DNA of 64,000 nt from JBMHDN01 sp049889355 (GCA_049889355.1 JBMHDN010000033.1:1-64000); one strand, 5' to 3'. Counted from the first letter of the stretch, positions 25,871 through 35,497 are shown. Notes: generated by a model not told the origin, from the letters alone. Program-made: numbers and translations.

Positions 25871-25935
25871 TATGTTCTCTTTAGTTAACCAGATTTAAGG
25901 GAGGCGGTTTGTCGCCTATCTCCCCTTTGTTAAGA
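25871..25935 (-). promoter_or_regulatory. Candidate SAM-II-like riboswitch in metA leader
   Basis: On the minus strand just before metA, GGGAG (25924-25920) can pair with CTCCC (25903-25899). The enclosed loop holds AACC (25909-25906), which can pair with GGTT (25890-25887) downstream, an H-type pseudoknot. It is followed by ACTAAAGAG, which contains the Shine-Dalgarno. SAM-II riboswitches commonly precede metA in alphaproteobacteria with the same layout and a 3' CTAAA. The conserved U-rich loop of classical SAM-II is not clear, and a plain hairpin (AGGCG/CGCCT) competes, so this is tentative. Confidence 0.35.
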
Positions 25936-26003
25936 CAGGACAGCATAATTGGTCAATATGGCAGGAAATCGCAGCTGCCGAGTAAGACCTGTCGCCAACC
26001 CTC

Positions 26004-26642
26004 TTAGCGTCTCGCAAAAGGACCGGCTGATATGCTTTTACCGAACCGTTTCACATTTTCCGAGATTTTGCGTATCGGCGCTGTCATTTTGGGAATCTGC
26101 GCAACATCACCTAGCCGGTTATCCAGAAAAGCAGTGGTTTTTGATAAATCAGGGGTGTCATCCCCTAAAAAAGCCAGCAAGGTCGAAGAATAGACAGCGG
26201 CCAAAGTCGCCCGTTTAGAATAAAAGCTGAAATCTGTTGCTTCATCGCCAGCAGTGCGCCACATCGTATCAACCGTGCGATAAAGCTGGCGAGACGCCGC
26301 CCCTGCCTGTGCTGGCTTGGCCAGCCAGTTGACTGTCATACGCACTGTTTCTTTATGCGGGACAGCCTGTTCAAGGCGGAGCAGAATCAGCGCTCTGATT
26401 TTCTCATGCATACGCTGTGGCTGCGGGTCGAGTGCCTGATAAGCAGCCAGCATGTCAGCATCTGCCATCGCCAAATAATGCTGGATAGCCCCTGCTACCC
26501 CAGCAGGCAGCAGAGCGCGCATCTCAGCTTCATCCAACCCGACATCAGCTGCGCCAGCCATCAGCGCAGCATCGCTCCACCCATCAAAGGGCACATGGTT
26601 TAAGATAGCTTTCACTAAATCATCTGCCAAAATTGCTGTCAT
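26004..26642 (-). CDS. COQ9-family ubiquinone biosynthesis protein
   Basis: 212 residues, TetR-like helical fold of COQ9. Typical segments: LNHVPFDGWSDAALMAGAAD at the N-terminus, MHEKIRALILLRLE, and the C-terminal LYRTVDTMWRTAGDEATDFSFYSKR then AAVYSSTLLAFLGD. COQ9 binds lipid and supports hydroxylation steps of ubiquinone synthesis (partner COQ7 in eukaryotes and alphaproteobacteria). Divergent from rpsU, a frequent arrangement in this class. Confidence 0.92.
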   Translation of the reverse strand: MTAILADDLVKAILNHVPFDGWSDAALMAGAADVGLDEAEMRALLPAGVAGAIQHYLAMADADMLAAYQALDPQPQRMHEKIRALILLRLEQAVPHKETVRMTVNWLAKPAQAGAASRQLYRTVDTMWRTAGDEATDFSFYSKRATLAAVYSSTLLAFLGDDTPDLSKTTAFLDNRLGDVAQIPKMTAPIRKISENVKRFGKSISAGPFARR

Positions 26643-26811
26643 CGCATCACGCTTCCCATGATTTTCAAAAAAAACGACCTTATTTTCTATGATATAGGGG
26701 GCTAAAACCCATCTGCCAAGCGATTGCTGCCTTTACAAGCTGGTATATCTTGTGTTAAGACCGTGACCCTATCGTGAGGAATCGGTAACCAGATTGAAAG
26801 GATGTGCCGTC

Positions 26812-27015
26812 GTGTATGTCGCCGTTCGTGAAAATAATGTAGACCAGGCTCTGCGCGTGCTGAAGAAAAAGATGCAGCGCGAAGGTCTGTTCCGTGAAAT
26901 GAAAAATCGTCGTGCTTTTGAAAAGCCATCTGAGCGTCGTGCACGCCAGACTGCTGAATCAACACGCCGTGTGCGCAAACTGATGCGCAAGCGTATGGAG
27001 CGTGAAGGCTATTAG
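26812..27015 (+). CDS. rpsU: 30S ribosomal protein bS21
   Basis: 67 residues from a GTG start at 26812 (MYVAVRENNVDQALRVLKKK), chosen because AAAGGA lies nine bases upstream and the length then matches the family; a frame from 26794 would add six atypical residues. Basic C-terminal helix RRVRKLMRKRMEREGY. bS21 sits near the anti-Shine-Dalgarno of 16S rRNA. Followed by a terminator. Confidence 0.97.
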   Translation: MYVAVRENNVDQALRVLKKKMQREGLFREMKNRRAFEKPSERRARQTAESTRRVRKLMRKRMEREGY

Positions 27016-27059
27016 AGCCGAAAAAAGCTGATATGCTGAGCTATTAAGCTCGTTAAATG

Positions 27060-27087
27060 AACCACTCTCTTGCAGGGTGGTTTTTTT
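27060..27087 (+). terminator. Rho-independent terminator after rpsU
   Basis: Stem AACCAC...GTGGTT with extra pairing CT/AG around a TTGC-type loop, followed by seven T residues, 44 bases past the rpsU stop. Confidence 0.85.
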
Positions 27088-27152
27088 ATGTTTAATGCCA
27101 ATCTAAATGCCCTGTCTGATCCGTATAAATAGGAGCTGTGTGGAGGGCTGAT

Positions 27153-28715
27153 ATGAAGATTGGTGCGTTAAAAGAAATGTTTGTTGGCGAGGGACGTGTT
27201 GCGCTCACCCCTGATAGTGCGCGCATGCTCCAAAAACTCGGCTATGCCTGTCAGATAGAATCAGGTGCAGGCGAGATTGCCGGTTTCTCAGATCAAGCCT
27301 ATGAGCAAGCTGGTGTCGATGTGATAGGTGATGCCGCCTCTGTCTGGAAGACCAGCGATATCATTGTCAAAGTCCGCGCACCTGAAAAATCAGAACAAGA
27401 TCTCTTATCTTCAGGCCAGATCCTGATCAGCTTTTTATGGCCTGCACAAAATGAGGCACTGGTCGAAAATCTTGCCGCCAAAGGGGTCACCGCGCTTGCC
27501 ATGGATATGGTCCCGCGAATCAGCCGGGCCCAGAAAATGGATGCGCTTTCTTCAATGGCCAATATTGCCGGTTATCGCGCGGTGATTGAGGCAGGCAATC
27601 AATTCGGACGTTTCTTCACCGGCCAGATCACAGCCGCTGGCAAGGTGCCGCCTGCCAAAGTGCTGGTGATCGGGGCTGGTGTCGCTGGTCTAGCGGCGAT
27701 TGGCACAGCCACCTCGCTGGGGGCTGTGGTCCGCGCCTTTGATGTGCGCCCAGAAGTGGCAGAGCAGATCGAATCAATGGGCGCCGATTTCCTGATGCTC
27801 GATTTTGAAGAAGATGGTTCAGGTGATGGCGGCTATGCAAAGCCGGCCTCTCCTGAATTTATCGAAAAGGAAATGGCGCTTTTCAGAGAGCAGGCTCCGG
27901 AGATTGACATTGTCATCACCACTGCGCTTATTCCGGGGCGTCCAGCTCCTAAATTATGGCCTGCTGAAATGGTTGGGCTGATGAAGCCTGGCTCTGTGGT
28001 TGTGGATTTGGCCGCAGAACAAGGCGGCAATTGTGATCTCACCGTGGCTGAAGAATTGGTCATCACAGATAATGGTGTCAAAATTGTCGGCTATACAGAC
28101 TTCCCTAGCCGGATGGCTGCGCAATCTTCAACGCTCTATGCCACCAATATCCGCCATATGCTGGATGATCTGACCCCTGATAAAGAAGGTCAGCCGGTGA
28201 TCAATATGGAAGATGATGTGATTCGCGGGGCTACTATTGCACATGCCGGCGAGATCACCTTTCCACCACCACCGCCAAAAGTGCAAGCGATTGGCAAGCC
28301 GCAGGCAGCACCTGTCCCAGAATTGACCCCCGAAGAAAAGGCCGCCTTAGAAGCAGCTGGAATGCGCAAAGCAGGCCAGCGTCAGACAGCATTATTGATC
28401 GCAGGCGGGCTGTTTATGGCGCTCATCGGGCAATATGCACCGGCTAGCTTTATGCAGCATTTCATTGTTTTTGCGCTGGCTTGTTTTGTTGGCTTTCAGG
28501 TTATTTGGAATGTCAGCCATGCACTGCACACCCCGCTAATGGCAGTCACCAACGCCATTTCAGGGATTATTATTTTGGGCGCTTTGCTTCAGGTTGGCTC
28601 TGATGTGCCTATTGTTGCGATCCTGGCCAGCATCTCGGTCCTGATCGCAACCATCAATATTGTTGGCGGCTTTATGGTAACCCGCCGCATGCTGGCCATG
28701 TTCCAGAAAAGCTAA
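27153..28715 (+). CDS. pntA: NAD(P) transhydrogenase subunit alpha (fused form)
   Basis: 520 residues from the ATG at 27153, with GGAGG at 27142. Domain I (alanine-dehydrogenase-like, NAD binding: VLVIGAGVAGLAAIGTATSL) occupies about 1-380; a Pro/Ala linker (about 375-400) leads to four membrane helices (LLIAGGLFMALIGQY to ILASISVLIATINIVGGFM). It forms the proton-pumping transhydrogenase with PntB, reducing NADP with NADH at the expense of proton-motive force. Many alphaproteobacteria split this protein into PntAA and PntAB; here it is one chain as in E. coli. Confidence 0.97.
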   Translation: MKIGALKEMFVGEGRVALTPDSARMLQKLGYACQIESGAGEIAGFSDQAYEQAGVDVIGDAASVWKTSDIIVKVRAPEKSEQDLLSSGQILISFLWPAQNEALVENLAAKGVTALAMDMVPRISRAQKMDALSSMANIAGYRAVIEAGNQFGRFFTGQITAAGKVPPAKVLVIGAGVAGLAAIGTATSLGAVVRAFDVRPEVAEQIESMGADFLMLDFEEDGSGDGGYAKPASPEFIEKEMALFREQAPEIDIVITTALIPGRPAPKLWPAEMVGLMKPGSVVVDLAAEQGGNCDLTVAEELVITDNGVKIVGYTDFPSRMAAQSSTLYATNIRHMLDDLTPDKEGQPVINMEDDVIRGATIAHAGEITFPPPPPKVQAIGKPQAAPVPELTPEEKAALEAAGMRKAGQRQTALLIAGGLFMALIGQYAPASFMQHFIVFALACFVGFQVIWNVSHALHTPLMAVTNAISGIIILGALLQVGSDVPIVAILASISVLIATINIVGGFMVTRRMLAMFQKS

Positions 28716-28737
28716 GGTCAGGTAAGGGTTTTAGATT

Positions 28738-30117
28738 ATGTTAAGTTCAAATCTTGTAACAGCTATCTATATTGCAGCCTCTGTGCTGTTTATTCTGTCT
28801 CTTGGCGGCCTGTCCAATCAGGAAAAGGCCAAGCGGGCTGTCTGGTACGGTATTGTCGGTATGGCTCTTGCTGTTGGCGGCACTATTTTCGGCCCTGGCG
28901 TGACCCTTGCTGGCTGGCTGATCCCAGCCTTGGTCATCGGCGCGGTCATCGGCGGCATTGTTGCCATGCGGGTTGAAATGACAGGCATGCCTCAGCTGGT
29001 GGCCGCTTTGCACAGCTTTGTAGGTCTGGCAGCTGTTTTTATCGGCATTAATTCAGAACTTGACCCACCAATGGGCATGACAGATGTGGAAAAGGTCATC
29101 CATGAGGTGGAAATCTTTGTCGGGGTCTTTATCGGTGCGGTTACAACCACTGGTTCTGTCGTGGCCTTTGGCAAGCTCGCTGCTCTGATTGATGGTAAGC
29201 CGCTGGCCCTGCCAGGCCGCCATATCCTTAATCTAATCGCGGTACTGGCCTGTCTTGTTCTGGGCTGGATGTATCTTAATCATGCAGGCATCTGGACTCT
29301 CTATGTGATGACGGCCATAGCCTTTGTATTTGGTGCCCATCTGGTGCTGGCGATTGGCGGGGCAGATATGCCGGTTGTGGTCTCTATGCTGAACTCCTAT
29401 TCAGGCTGGGCTGCCGCCGCAACAGGCTTCCTGCTCGGCAATGATTTATTGATCGTGACAGGCGCCTTGGTTGGCGCATCTGGTGCGATTTTGTCTTACA
29501 TTATGTGTAAAGCGATGAACCGGAATTTCCTGTCTGTTATTTTAGGTGGATGGGGCACCGCGACAGGCGCGGCCATGGAAGTCGAAGGTGAGATGATCGC
29601 CACCGACATCAATCAGGTTGCCGCTGATCTTGAAGAGGCAGATGACATTATCATTGTGCCAGGCTATGGCATGGCTGTTGCCCAGGCACAAGGCGCTGTC
29701 TCGGAAATCACCCGCCGCTTGCGGGCGCGTGGCAAGCAGGTGCGGTTTGCCATCCACCCGGTAGCAGGGCGTCTGCCAGGCCATATGAATGTGCTGTTGG
29801 CTGAAGCCAAAGTGCCCTATGACATCGTGCTGGAAATGGATGAAGTCAACGCTGATTTCCCAGAGGCCGATATGGTGATTATTCTTGGGGCAAATGATAT
29901 TGTGAACCCAGCCGCACAAGAAGATCCAAACAGTCCGATTGCCGGCATGCCAGTTCTGGAAGTCTGGAAAGCCAAGCAGGTCATCATCTCAAAACGAGGA
30001 CAGGGCCGCGGCTATAGCGGTATCGAAAACCCGCTCTTCTTTAAAGATAATGCCCGTATGCTCTATGGTGATGCTAAGGCAAGCTTGGATCAAATCCTCG
30101 GCCAGATTGGTAGCTGA
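28738..30117 (+). CDS. pntB: NAD(P) transhydrogenase subunit beta
   Basis: 459 residues: about eight or nine membrane helices (domain II) then NADP-binding domain III with IIVPGYGMAVAQAQGAVSEI, KQVRFAIHPVAGRLPGHMNVLLAEA and VIILGANDIVNPAAQEDPNS. Partner of PntA, 22 bases downstream. The complex supplies NADPH for biosynthesis and redox defence. Convergent with the AarF-type gene, 21 bases apart. Confidence 0.97.
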   Translation: MLSSNLVTAIYIAASVLFILSLGGLSNQEKAKRAVWYGIVGMALAVGGTIFGPGVTLAGWLIPALVIGAVIGGIVAMRVEMTGMPQLVAALHSFVGLAAVFIGINSELDPPMGMTDVEKVIHEVEIFVGVFIGAVTTTGSVVAFGKLAALIDGKPLALPGRHILNLIAVLACLVLGWMYLNHAGIWTLYVMTAIAFVFGAHLVLAIGGADMPVVVSMLNSYSGWAAAATGFLLGNDLLIVTGALVGASGAILSYIMCKAMNRNFLSVILGGWGTATGAAMEVEGEMIATDINQVAADLEEADDIIIVPGYGMAVAQAQGAVSEITRRLRARGKQVRFAIHPVAGRLPGHMNVLLAEAKVPYDIVLEMDEVNADFPEADMVIILGANDIVNPAAQEDPNSPIAGMPVLEVWKAKQVIISKRGQGRGYSGIENPLFFKDNARMLYGDAKASLDQILGQIGS

Positions 30118-30138
30118 TAAGCGCGCGCAAAGGCGCCT

Positions 30139-31503
30139 TTAAGCCGCATTCAAATCAAGGGGCAGGCCAGCATGTGTGAGCGCATCGGCCTGCGCCGCGG
30201 CTAGCTTTTCAGTGCTGAAATCATCAATCAGCTCGTGGAAGAGCTGGTGCCAGTTTACCTCTGCTGAGAGATGCATAAACACAGAGCCCAGCCCGACAGC
30301 TGCTCTGTCCATCAACACGAATTCACGTGGCGGGCGGATACCGCCAATACGTTTTAATTCTTCATGCACCTTGCCAGCCAGCTCGCGCCCTTCCAGCCCG
30401 CTTCTGGTTTGTTGGATAGGCCGGATGCGATCTTCTAAGAGCGGGGCATAAATAAAGCCAGCCCAGATATTCAGCACATCAATCGCTTCTTTATCGAGCC
30501 CGTGAAAACCCCATTGCTCGTAGGCATGCACAGCCAAATCTCGATCCGCATCGCGTAAAGCGCGATAAAGGTCAATCACCCCACCGACAAAATTCGGACG
30601 GAACACGCGGATAGAGCCAAAATCCATCAAATTAATGCGCCGCTGATCATCAATGGAATAATTACCCAGATGTGGATCGCCATGGATAACGCCATAAAAA
30701 TAAAATGGCACATACCAGGTCCGGAACATATTCATCGCAATTTCATTGCGCTCTTCCTGAGCGGGCTTGCGCTCCAGATAGGTCATTAATTTCTGGCCTT
30801 CGACCCAGCTCATGGTCAGGGCACGCTTAGAGCTGAGGCCCTCTACTGGTTCAGGCAAGACACAACCTTTTTCACCCTCCAGCATATAGCGATAGAGCAT
30901 CATATTCTGGGCTTCACGTGTATAATCCAGCTCTTCGCGCAAACGCATCGCGAGCTCATCATGGATGTCACCTGTTGAGATAGCCGAATCAAACCGCTCA
31001 TAAATCTGAAACGCCAGTTTCAACTGAGATAGATCCGCATCAATTGCAGAAGCCATGTCAGGATATTGTAGTTTGACCGCGACTTTCCTGCCCTCAACCA
31101 CCGCGCTATGGACCTGACCCAGCGAGGCAGCAGAGCAAGCCTGCTTATCAAAACTGTCAAATTTAGATTGCCAGTCTGAGCCCAATTCAGCGGCCATCCG
31201 GCGTTTGACAAACAGCCACCCCATAGGCGGTGCATCTGCCTGTAAGCCGGCCAGCTCTTCGGCATATTCACGTGGCAGGGCATCTGGGATGGTAGAGAGG
31301 ATTTGTGCGACCTTCATCACCGGCCCTTTGAGCCCGCCCAGCGCTTCGCGCAATTGCACGGCATGCTTGCCTCTGTCCAGCTCAAGCCCTAGATAGCGCT
31401 CGCCTGCCATACGCGCAGCAAGGCCTGACATGGTTGTTGTGACCTGTGCATAACGTTTAAGGCGGCCACCAAGCCCTGATTCTGCTGTATCTTTACTCAT
31501 CAC
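30139..31503 (-). CDS. AarF/UbiB (ABC1) family atypical kinase
   Basis: 454 residues. ABC1-kinase motifs: LKGPVMKVAQILSTIPDALP (KxGQ-like, here KVAQ), A-loop ASLGQVHSAV, catalytic Lys in KVAVKLQYPDM, Glu, HGDPHLGNYSID (catalytic loop) and LMDFGSIRVF (DFG). Such proteins are ATPases needed for coenzyme Q synthesis. The start is GTG 31503 or ATG 31500. COQ9 is also in the window, but not adjacent. Confidence 0.9.
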   Translation of the reverse strand: MMSKDTAESGLGGRLKRYAQVTTTMSGLAARMAGERYLGLELDRGKHAVQLREALGGLKGPVMKVAQILSTIPDALPREYAEELAGLQADAPPMGWLFVKRRMAAELGSDWQSKFDSFDKQACSAASLGQVHSAVVEGRKVAVKLQYPDMASAIDADLSQLKLAFQIYERFDSAISTGDIHDELAMRLREELDYTREAQNMMLYRYMLEGEKGCVLPEPVEGLSSKRALTMSWVEGQKLMTYLERKPAQEERNEIAMNMFRTWYVPFYFYGVIHGDPHLGNYSIDDQRRINLMDFGSIRVFRPNFVGGVIDLYRALRDADRDLAVHAYEQWGFHGLDKEAIDVLNIWAGFIYAPLLEDRIRPIQQTRSGLEGRELAGKVHEELKRIGGIRPPREFVLMDRAAVGLGSVFMHLSAEVNWHQLFHELIDDFSTEKLAAAQADALTHAGLPLDLNAA

Positions 31504-31529
31504 TTACCACTCTTGACTTACCACTCTTG
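31502..31529. repeat. 14-bp tandem duplication carrying the ribosome-binding site
   Basis: ACTTACCACTCTTG occurs twice in perfect tandem. On the minus strand each unit supplies CAAGAG, a Shine-Dalgarno-like sequence, just before the aarF-type start codon, so the duplication doubles the ribosome-binding site. Confidence 0.9.
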
Positions 31530-31566
31530 AACCATCATTGAGCCATCAAACTAGAGATTATCAGAC

Positions 31567-33372
31567 CTAGGCTGATGTTTCTTCAAGCCGGTCAATCATC
31601 TCAGAAATCATATCCAGCCCTTTATGCCAAAAGGCCGGATCCGCCGCGTCCAGCTCAAACGGGCTAAGCGCTGCATCATAACGCTGGGTCCCGCCAGCTT
31701 TTAAAAGGCCGATATAATTATCGATAAATTGCTGTTTTTGACTGGCTGGCGAGGTTTCATAAACCTGCCAGAGCGCATTCACCAGACAATCCCCAAACGC
31801 ATAGGCATACACATAAAAAGGTGTATGGATGAAATGCGGGATGTAGGACCAAATCGGCTGATAACTCTCATCTAATTTAATCGCTGGGCCAAGTGCCTGT
31901 TTTTGAGTGTCCATCCAGATGGCGCTAATGTCATCTGGCATTAACTCACCACTACGCCGGCGCTCATGCAAAGCTGTCTCAAAATTATGAAACGCAATCT
32001 GGCGCACCACTGTATTGAGCATGTCTTCAATTTTACCAGCGAGCAGGAACCGGCGCGCTGAATCAGATGGCGCGCGGGCCAGCAATTCGCGAAAGACCAG
32101 CATTTCTGCAAAAACAGAGGCCGTCTCAGCCAGCGTTAACGGTGTATCTGCCATCAACAAGCCTTGATCAGCAGCCAGCAATTGATGCACGCCGTGACCC
32201 AGCTCATGAGCCAATGTCATCACATCACGCGCCTTGCCATCGTAATTCAGCAAAATATAGGGGTGGGCAGAGGGCACTGTTGGGTGTGAAAAGGCACCAC
32301 TTGCCTTGCCATCACGCATACCGGCATCAATCCAGCCCTCATCGAAAAACCGCTTAGCAATATCGGCCATCTCTGGGGTGAAAGCTGCAAAAGCACCCAG
32401 CACAATATCTTTGGCTTCATCCCAGCTATAGCGGCGATCATCATCTCCTTTTAAAGGGGCATTGCGATCCCACCAGGGCATAGTCGCGTTCTTCTTGCTT
32501 GTGCCAGCCATCCAGCCTGCTTTGAGCTGATAATAGCGATGGGCAATATCTGGCATCCGGCTGGTCACCGCCTCTGCCAGCGCATCAACCACCGCATCAT
32601 CCACATCATTGGCCAGATTGCGCGCGCTCACCGGTGCGTTAAATCCGCGCCAGCGATCATCCACCTCTTTATCTTTGGCAATCACATTGATGATCAGGCT
32701 GAATAAACGCTGATTCTCATTCATGATTTTCGAGAGGCTGGCCCCTGCTTTCTGGCGGGTTTTTGCATCCGGGCTGGAGAGCAGGTTTAGAATTTCTGCT
32801 TCGCTAAGTGTTGTCCCGTCAAAATCAAATTTCAAGCTGGTCACTGTCTCATCAAAAAGCCGGATCCAGGCGGCGCGCCCTGAGGGGCTGCGCTCAACCA
32901 GCATCTGTTCCAGACGGGCTTCCAACTGATAGGGCGCGGCTGCACGCAACCGGCGCAACCAGGGCTGATAATGATAAAAAGCTGGCTCTTTGAGCGCCTC
33001 TTGATAGCGATCTTCTGAAAGGCTGGCTAATTCCAGCTCAACAAACAGCAATTTGGCTTCGATATCTGCCAGCTTTTCGCGCATCGTCTGGCTATGCTGA
33101 GCGATTTTTGCATCTGCCATATTGCCTGCAAACATCAAATCGGCATGACAGATGATGCGACCCAAATTTTCGCTCAGCACCTCATAATCAGACAGAATCT
33201 GCGCCAACTCTTTTGGTGCTGTTTCTTCCAGCTTGCCTTCATATGTTACGCGCAGCGATTCCGCCTTTTCCTGCGCTTCAGCAATAATCGTCAAAATTTC
33301 AGGCGATTCGATAGAGGCAAACAGATCGCTCAAATTCCAGACTGGCAGATAGACAGAAGATGAATCAGGCAT
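31567..33372 (-). CDS. M3-family oligoendopeptidase F
   Basis: 601 residues from ATG 33372 (AAAAGG upstream). The zinc motif HELGHGVHQ (HExxH variant with Leu-Gly) and the third ligand Glu in LAETASVFAEM mark family M3; the C-terminal YVYAYAFGDCLVNALW matches the PepF/M3B group. A cytoplasmic enzyme that cuts oligopeptides of about 7-17 residues. Normal length, no signal peptide. Confidence 0.93.
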   Translation of the reverse strand: MPDSSSVYLPVWNLSDLFASIESPEILTIIAEAQEKAESLRVTYEGKLEETAPKELAQILSDYEVLSENLGRIICHADLMFAGNMADAKIAQHSQTMREKLADIEAKLLFVELELASLSEDRYQEALKEPAFYHYQPWLRRLRAAAPYQLEARLEQMLVERSPSGRAAWIRLFDETVTSLKFDFDGTTLSEAEILNLLSSPDAKTRQKAGASLSKIMNENQRLFSLIINVIAKDKEVDDRWRGFNAPVSARNLANDVDDAVVDALAEAVTSRMPDIAHRYYQLKAGWMAGTSKKNATMPWWDRNAPLKGDDDRRYSWDEAKDIVLGAFAAFTPEMADIAKRFFDEGWIDAGMRDGKASGAFSHPTVPSAHPYILLNYDGKARDVMTLAHELGHGVHQLLAADQGLLMADTPLTLAETASVFAEMLVFRELLARAPSDSARRFLLAGKIEDMLNTVVRQIAFHNFETALHERRRSGELMPDDISAIWMDTQKQALGPAIKLDESYQPIWSYIPHFIHTPFYVYAYAFGDCLVNALWQVYETSPASQKQQFIDNYIGLLKAGGTQRYDAALSPFELDAADPAFWHKGLDMISEMIDRLEETSA

Positions 33373-33678
33373 AATAGCCAACCTTTTTATCAAATGATGA
33401 GCAAAACCTCATCTGATGTTTAAGTGCGCATCAGGCGTTAATCTGATTTATAGGTCAGCGCCAATGCTTTTCATATCTTAATATATAGCGCTTGAGGTAC
33501 ATTGTTTCATCCCCAGTCTGTGTGGTTTTTTTGCCCTCTTCATTGGGTGGTATGCGCTATAACCACGCAGCCATCAGCTTAAAAAATTATTCTTTTGATC
33601 CAGACAGGCTGATCTTGCCAAAATGGGGCTCAGTGCGCCATGATAGGCTATTATGTGCTGTTACCGGTTTAGACGAAA
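33373..33678. other. 306-bp divergent intergenic region
   Basis: Between pepF (minus) and the acyl-CoA synthetase gene (plus). No convincing gene. A weak sigma-70-like pair, TTGCCA (33615) and CATGAT (33639) 18 bases apart, could serve the plus-strand gene. A TGATCC at 33596 has no matching -10 element. Confidence 0.4.
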
Positions 33679-35469
33679 ATGACAGAAATCAGCGGCCCCT
33701 CAGCCAAAGGCCTTGGCCCTGATGAAGCCAGCTTAACAGAGCTGTTTTTTGCGCGTGCTGATGCGATGGGAGAGGCCCCTTTCTTGTGGCATCGCCGCCA
33801 TCGCCAATGGCATAGCACCAGCTGGTTCAAAACCGCAGATAGTGTCAAAGTGTTTGCAACTGCCTTGCGCCAGCGCGGCATCTCGCAAGGCGATCGGGTT
33901 GCAATTCTCTCGGAAAATAATCCAGGATGGGTTATCGCTGATCTGGCAATTATGCTGGTGGGTGCGATTTCAGTTCCGCTATTCACCACCCATACACAGA
34001 GCGATATTGACTATCTTTTGGGCCATTCAGGTGCAAAGGCTGTCATCTGTTCTTCAGTAAAAATGCTGCGGCTGGCTGAACCGGCCGCTACTGAATTATC
34101 AAATTGTCATCTCATTGTGGTGATGACACCGCCAGCCATTATGATGCAGCCGCCTGGCCTTGCCATTGTCAGCTGGGATCAAATGATGGCAGAGGGCCGG
34201 ATCAAACATCCGACAACCCAGCAGAGTTTTCCAAAATTACGCCCCGATGATGTCTGTTGTATCATCTATACCCACACCACTTCTGAGCGGCCACGCGGGG
34301 CCATGCTGACTCACCGGTCCATCATGGCCAATCTGGCAGGCGCAGAAGGATTGTTGCGTGAATTGTCTGTCAAAGGCGCGGAGGTGTTTTTATCTGTTCT
34401 GCCGCTTAGCCATGCTTATGAACATTCCATCGGGCTGTTTTTCCCAATACATCTATCGGCGCAAATCTATTTCCTGCCACGCCCCGAAGGCTTGTTCCCA
34501 GCTTTGCAGGAAGTCAGGCCCACCGTAATGACCGCGGTACCGCGCTTGTTTGAAGTGATGCAGGATCGCTTGCTGCAGACCTTTAAACAAAAAAGCAAAG
34601 GCCGCAGCTATTTGCTCAATCGGACAGTGGATCTTGGCCAGAAAAAAGCCCGCGGCCTGTCTTTAAATTTGTTTGAAATCATCGAAAATAAATGTCTTGA
34701 TATCTTGATGCGACGACGCTTTCACCAGCGTTTTGGCGGCCGTCTGAAAGCCTTTGTTTCAGGCGGGGCAGCGCTTGACCCGCAAGTCGGGAATTTCTTT
34801 TTAGCGATTGGCATCCGGCTCCTCCAAGGCTATGGCCAGACAGAAGCCTCACCGGTGATTTCGGCCAATCCTCCAACCGCCATTCGCATTGAAACAGTGG
34901 GCAAACCACTGGCAGGTATAAAGGTGAAAACCTCAAACTCAGGCGAATTGCTGGTCAAAGGGCCAAACATCATGGCTGGCTATTGGCAGGATAGTGTGAG
35001 CACCCGCAAGGTCCTGCGTGGCGGCTGGTTGCACACAGGCGATTTAGCTGAAATTCAAGAAGATGGCTATATCCTGCTGACTGGCCGGAAAAAAGACATC
35101 ATCATCAATTCAGGTGGCGATAATATCTCACCGATTAAAATTGAAGCGGTCTTGCGTAGCCATCCTGATATTGCACAAGCCGCTGTTTTTGGTAATCGAC
35201 AGCCTTATGTCACCGCTGTCATCACACCAGCCGCAGAACTGATCAAACAGCATGCTGACAGGCCAGATAAAATCCGCACACTGGTATCCGAAGCTGTGGA
35301 AACAGCCAATGCCAATCTCAGCCCGATTGAACGGGTGCGCCATTTTATTTTGAGTGATGAGCCTTTCTCTGTAGCCAATAAATGCCTGACTGCGACTCAA
35401 AATCTGCGGCGCAATCATCTCAATGACATTTACCTAGACCGAATCCAAAAACTCTATCGCCGGCGGTAG
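33679..35469 (+). CDS. Acyl-CoA synthetase-like AMP-binding protein with degenerate ATP motifs
   Basis: 596 residues, with the architecture of long-chain acyl-CoA synthetases. Intact late motifs: LLQGYGQTEASPVI (A5), GWLHTGDLAEI (A7), LTGRKKDIIINSGGDNISP (A8). The ATP-binding P-loop, normally YTSGTTGxPKG, reads YTHTTSERPRG (197-207), and the C-terminal catalytic lysine position reads LTATQNLRR, with Asn575 in place of Lys. The frame is open throughout, so it is not an obvious pseudogene. It may bind acyl-CoA or an adenylate without making it, or use an altered mechanism. A fatty-acid ligase role is therefore uncertain. Confidence 0.85.
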   Translation: MTEISGPSAKGLGPDEASLTELFFARADAMGEAPFLWHRRHRQWHSTSWFKTADSVKVFATALRQRGISQGDRVAILSENNPGWVIADLAIMLVGAISVPLFTTHTQSDIDYLLGHSGAKAVICSSVKMLRLAEPAATELSNCHLIVVMTPPAIMMQPPGLAIVSWDQMMAEGRIKHPTTQQSFPKLRPDDVCCIIYTHTTSERPRGAMLTHRSIMANLAGAEGLLRELSVKGAEVFLSVLPLSHAYEHSIGLFFPIHLSAQIYFLPRPEGLFPALQEVRPTVMTAVPRLFEVMQDRLLQTFKQKSKGRSYLLNRTVDLGQKKARGLSLNLFEIIENKCLDILMRRRFHQRFGGRLKAFVSGGAALDPQVGNFFLAIGIRLLQGYGQTEASPVISANPPTAIRIETVGKPLAGIKVKTSNSGELLVKGPNIMAGYWQDSVSTRKVLRGGWLHTGDLAEIQEDGYILLTGRKKDIIINSGGDNISPIKIEAVLRSHPDIAQAAVFGNRQPYVTAVITPAAELIKQHADRPDKIRTLVSEAVETANANLSPIERVRHFILSDEPFSVANKCLTATQNLRRNHLNDIYLDRIQKLYRRR

Positions 35470-35497
35470 GGTAAGAGGTGTGAGCACAAGAGCGGTA

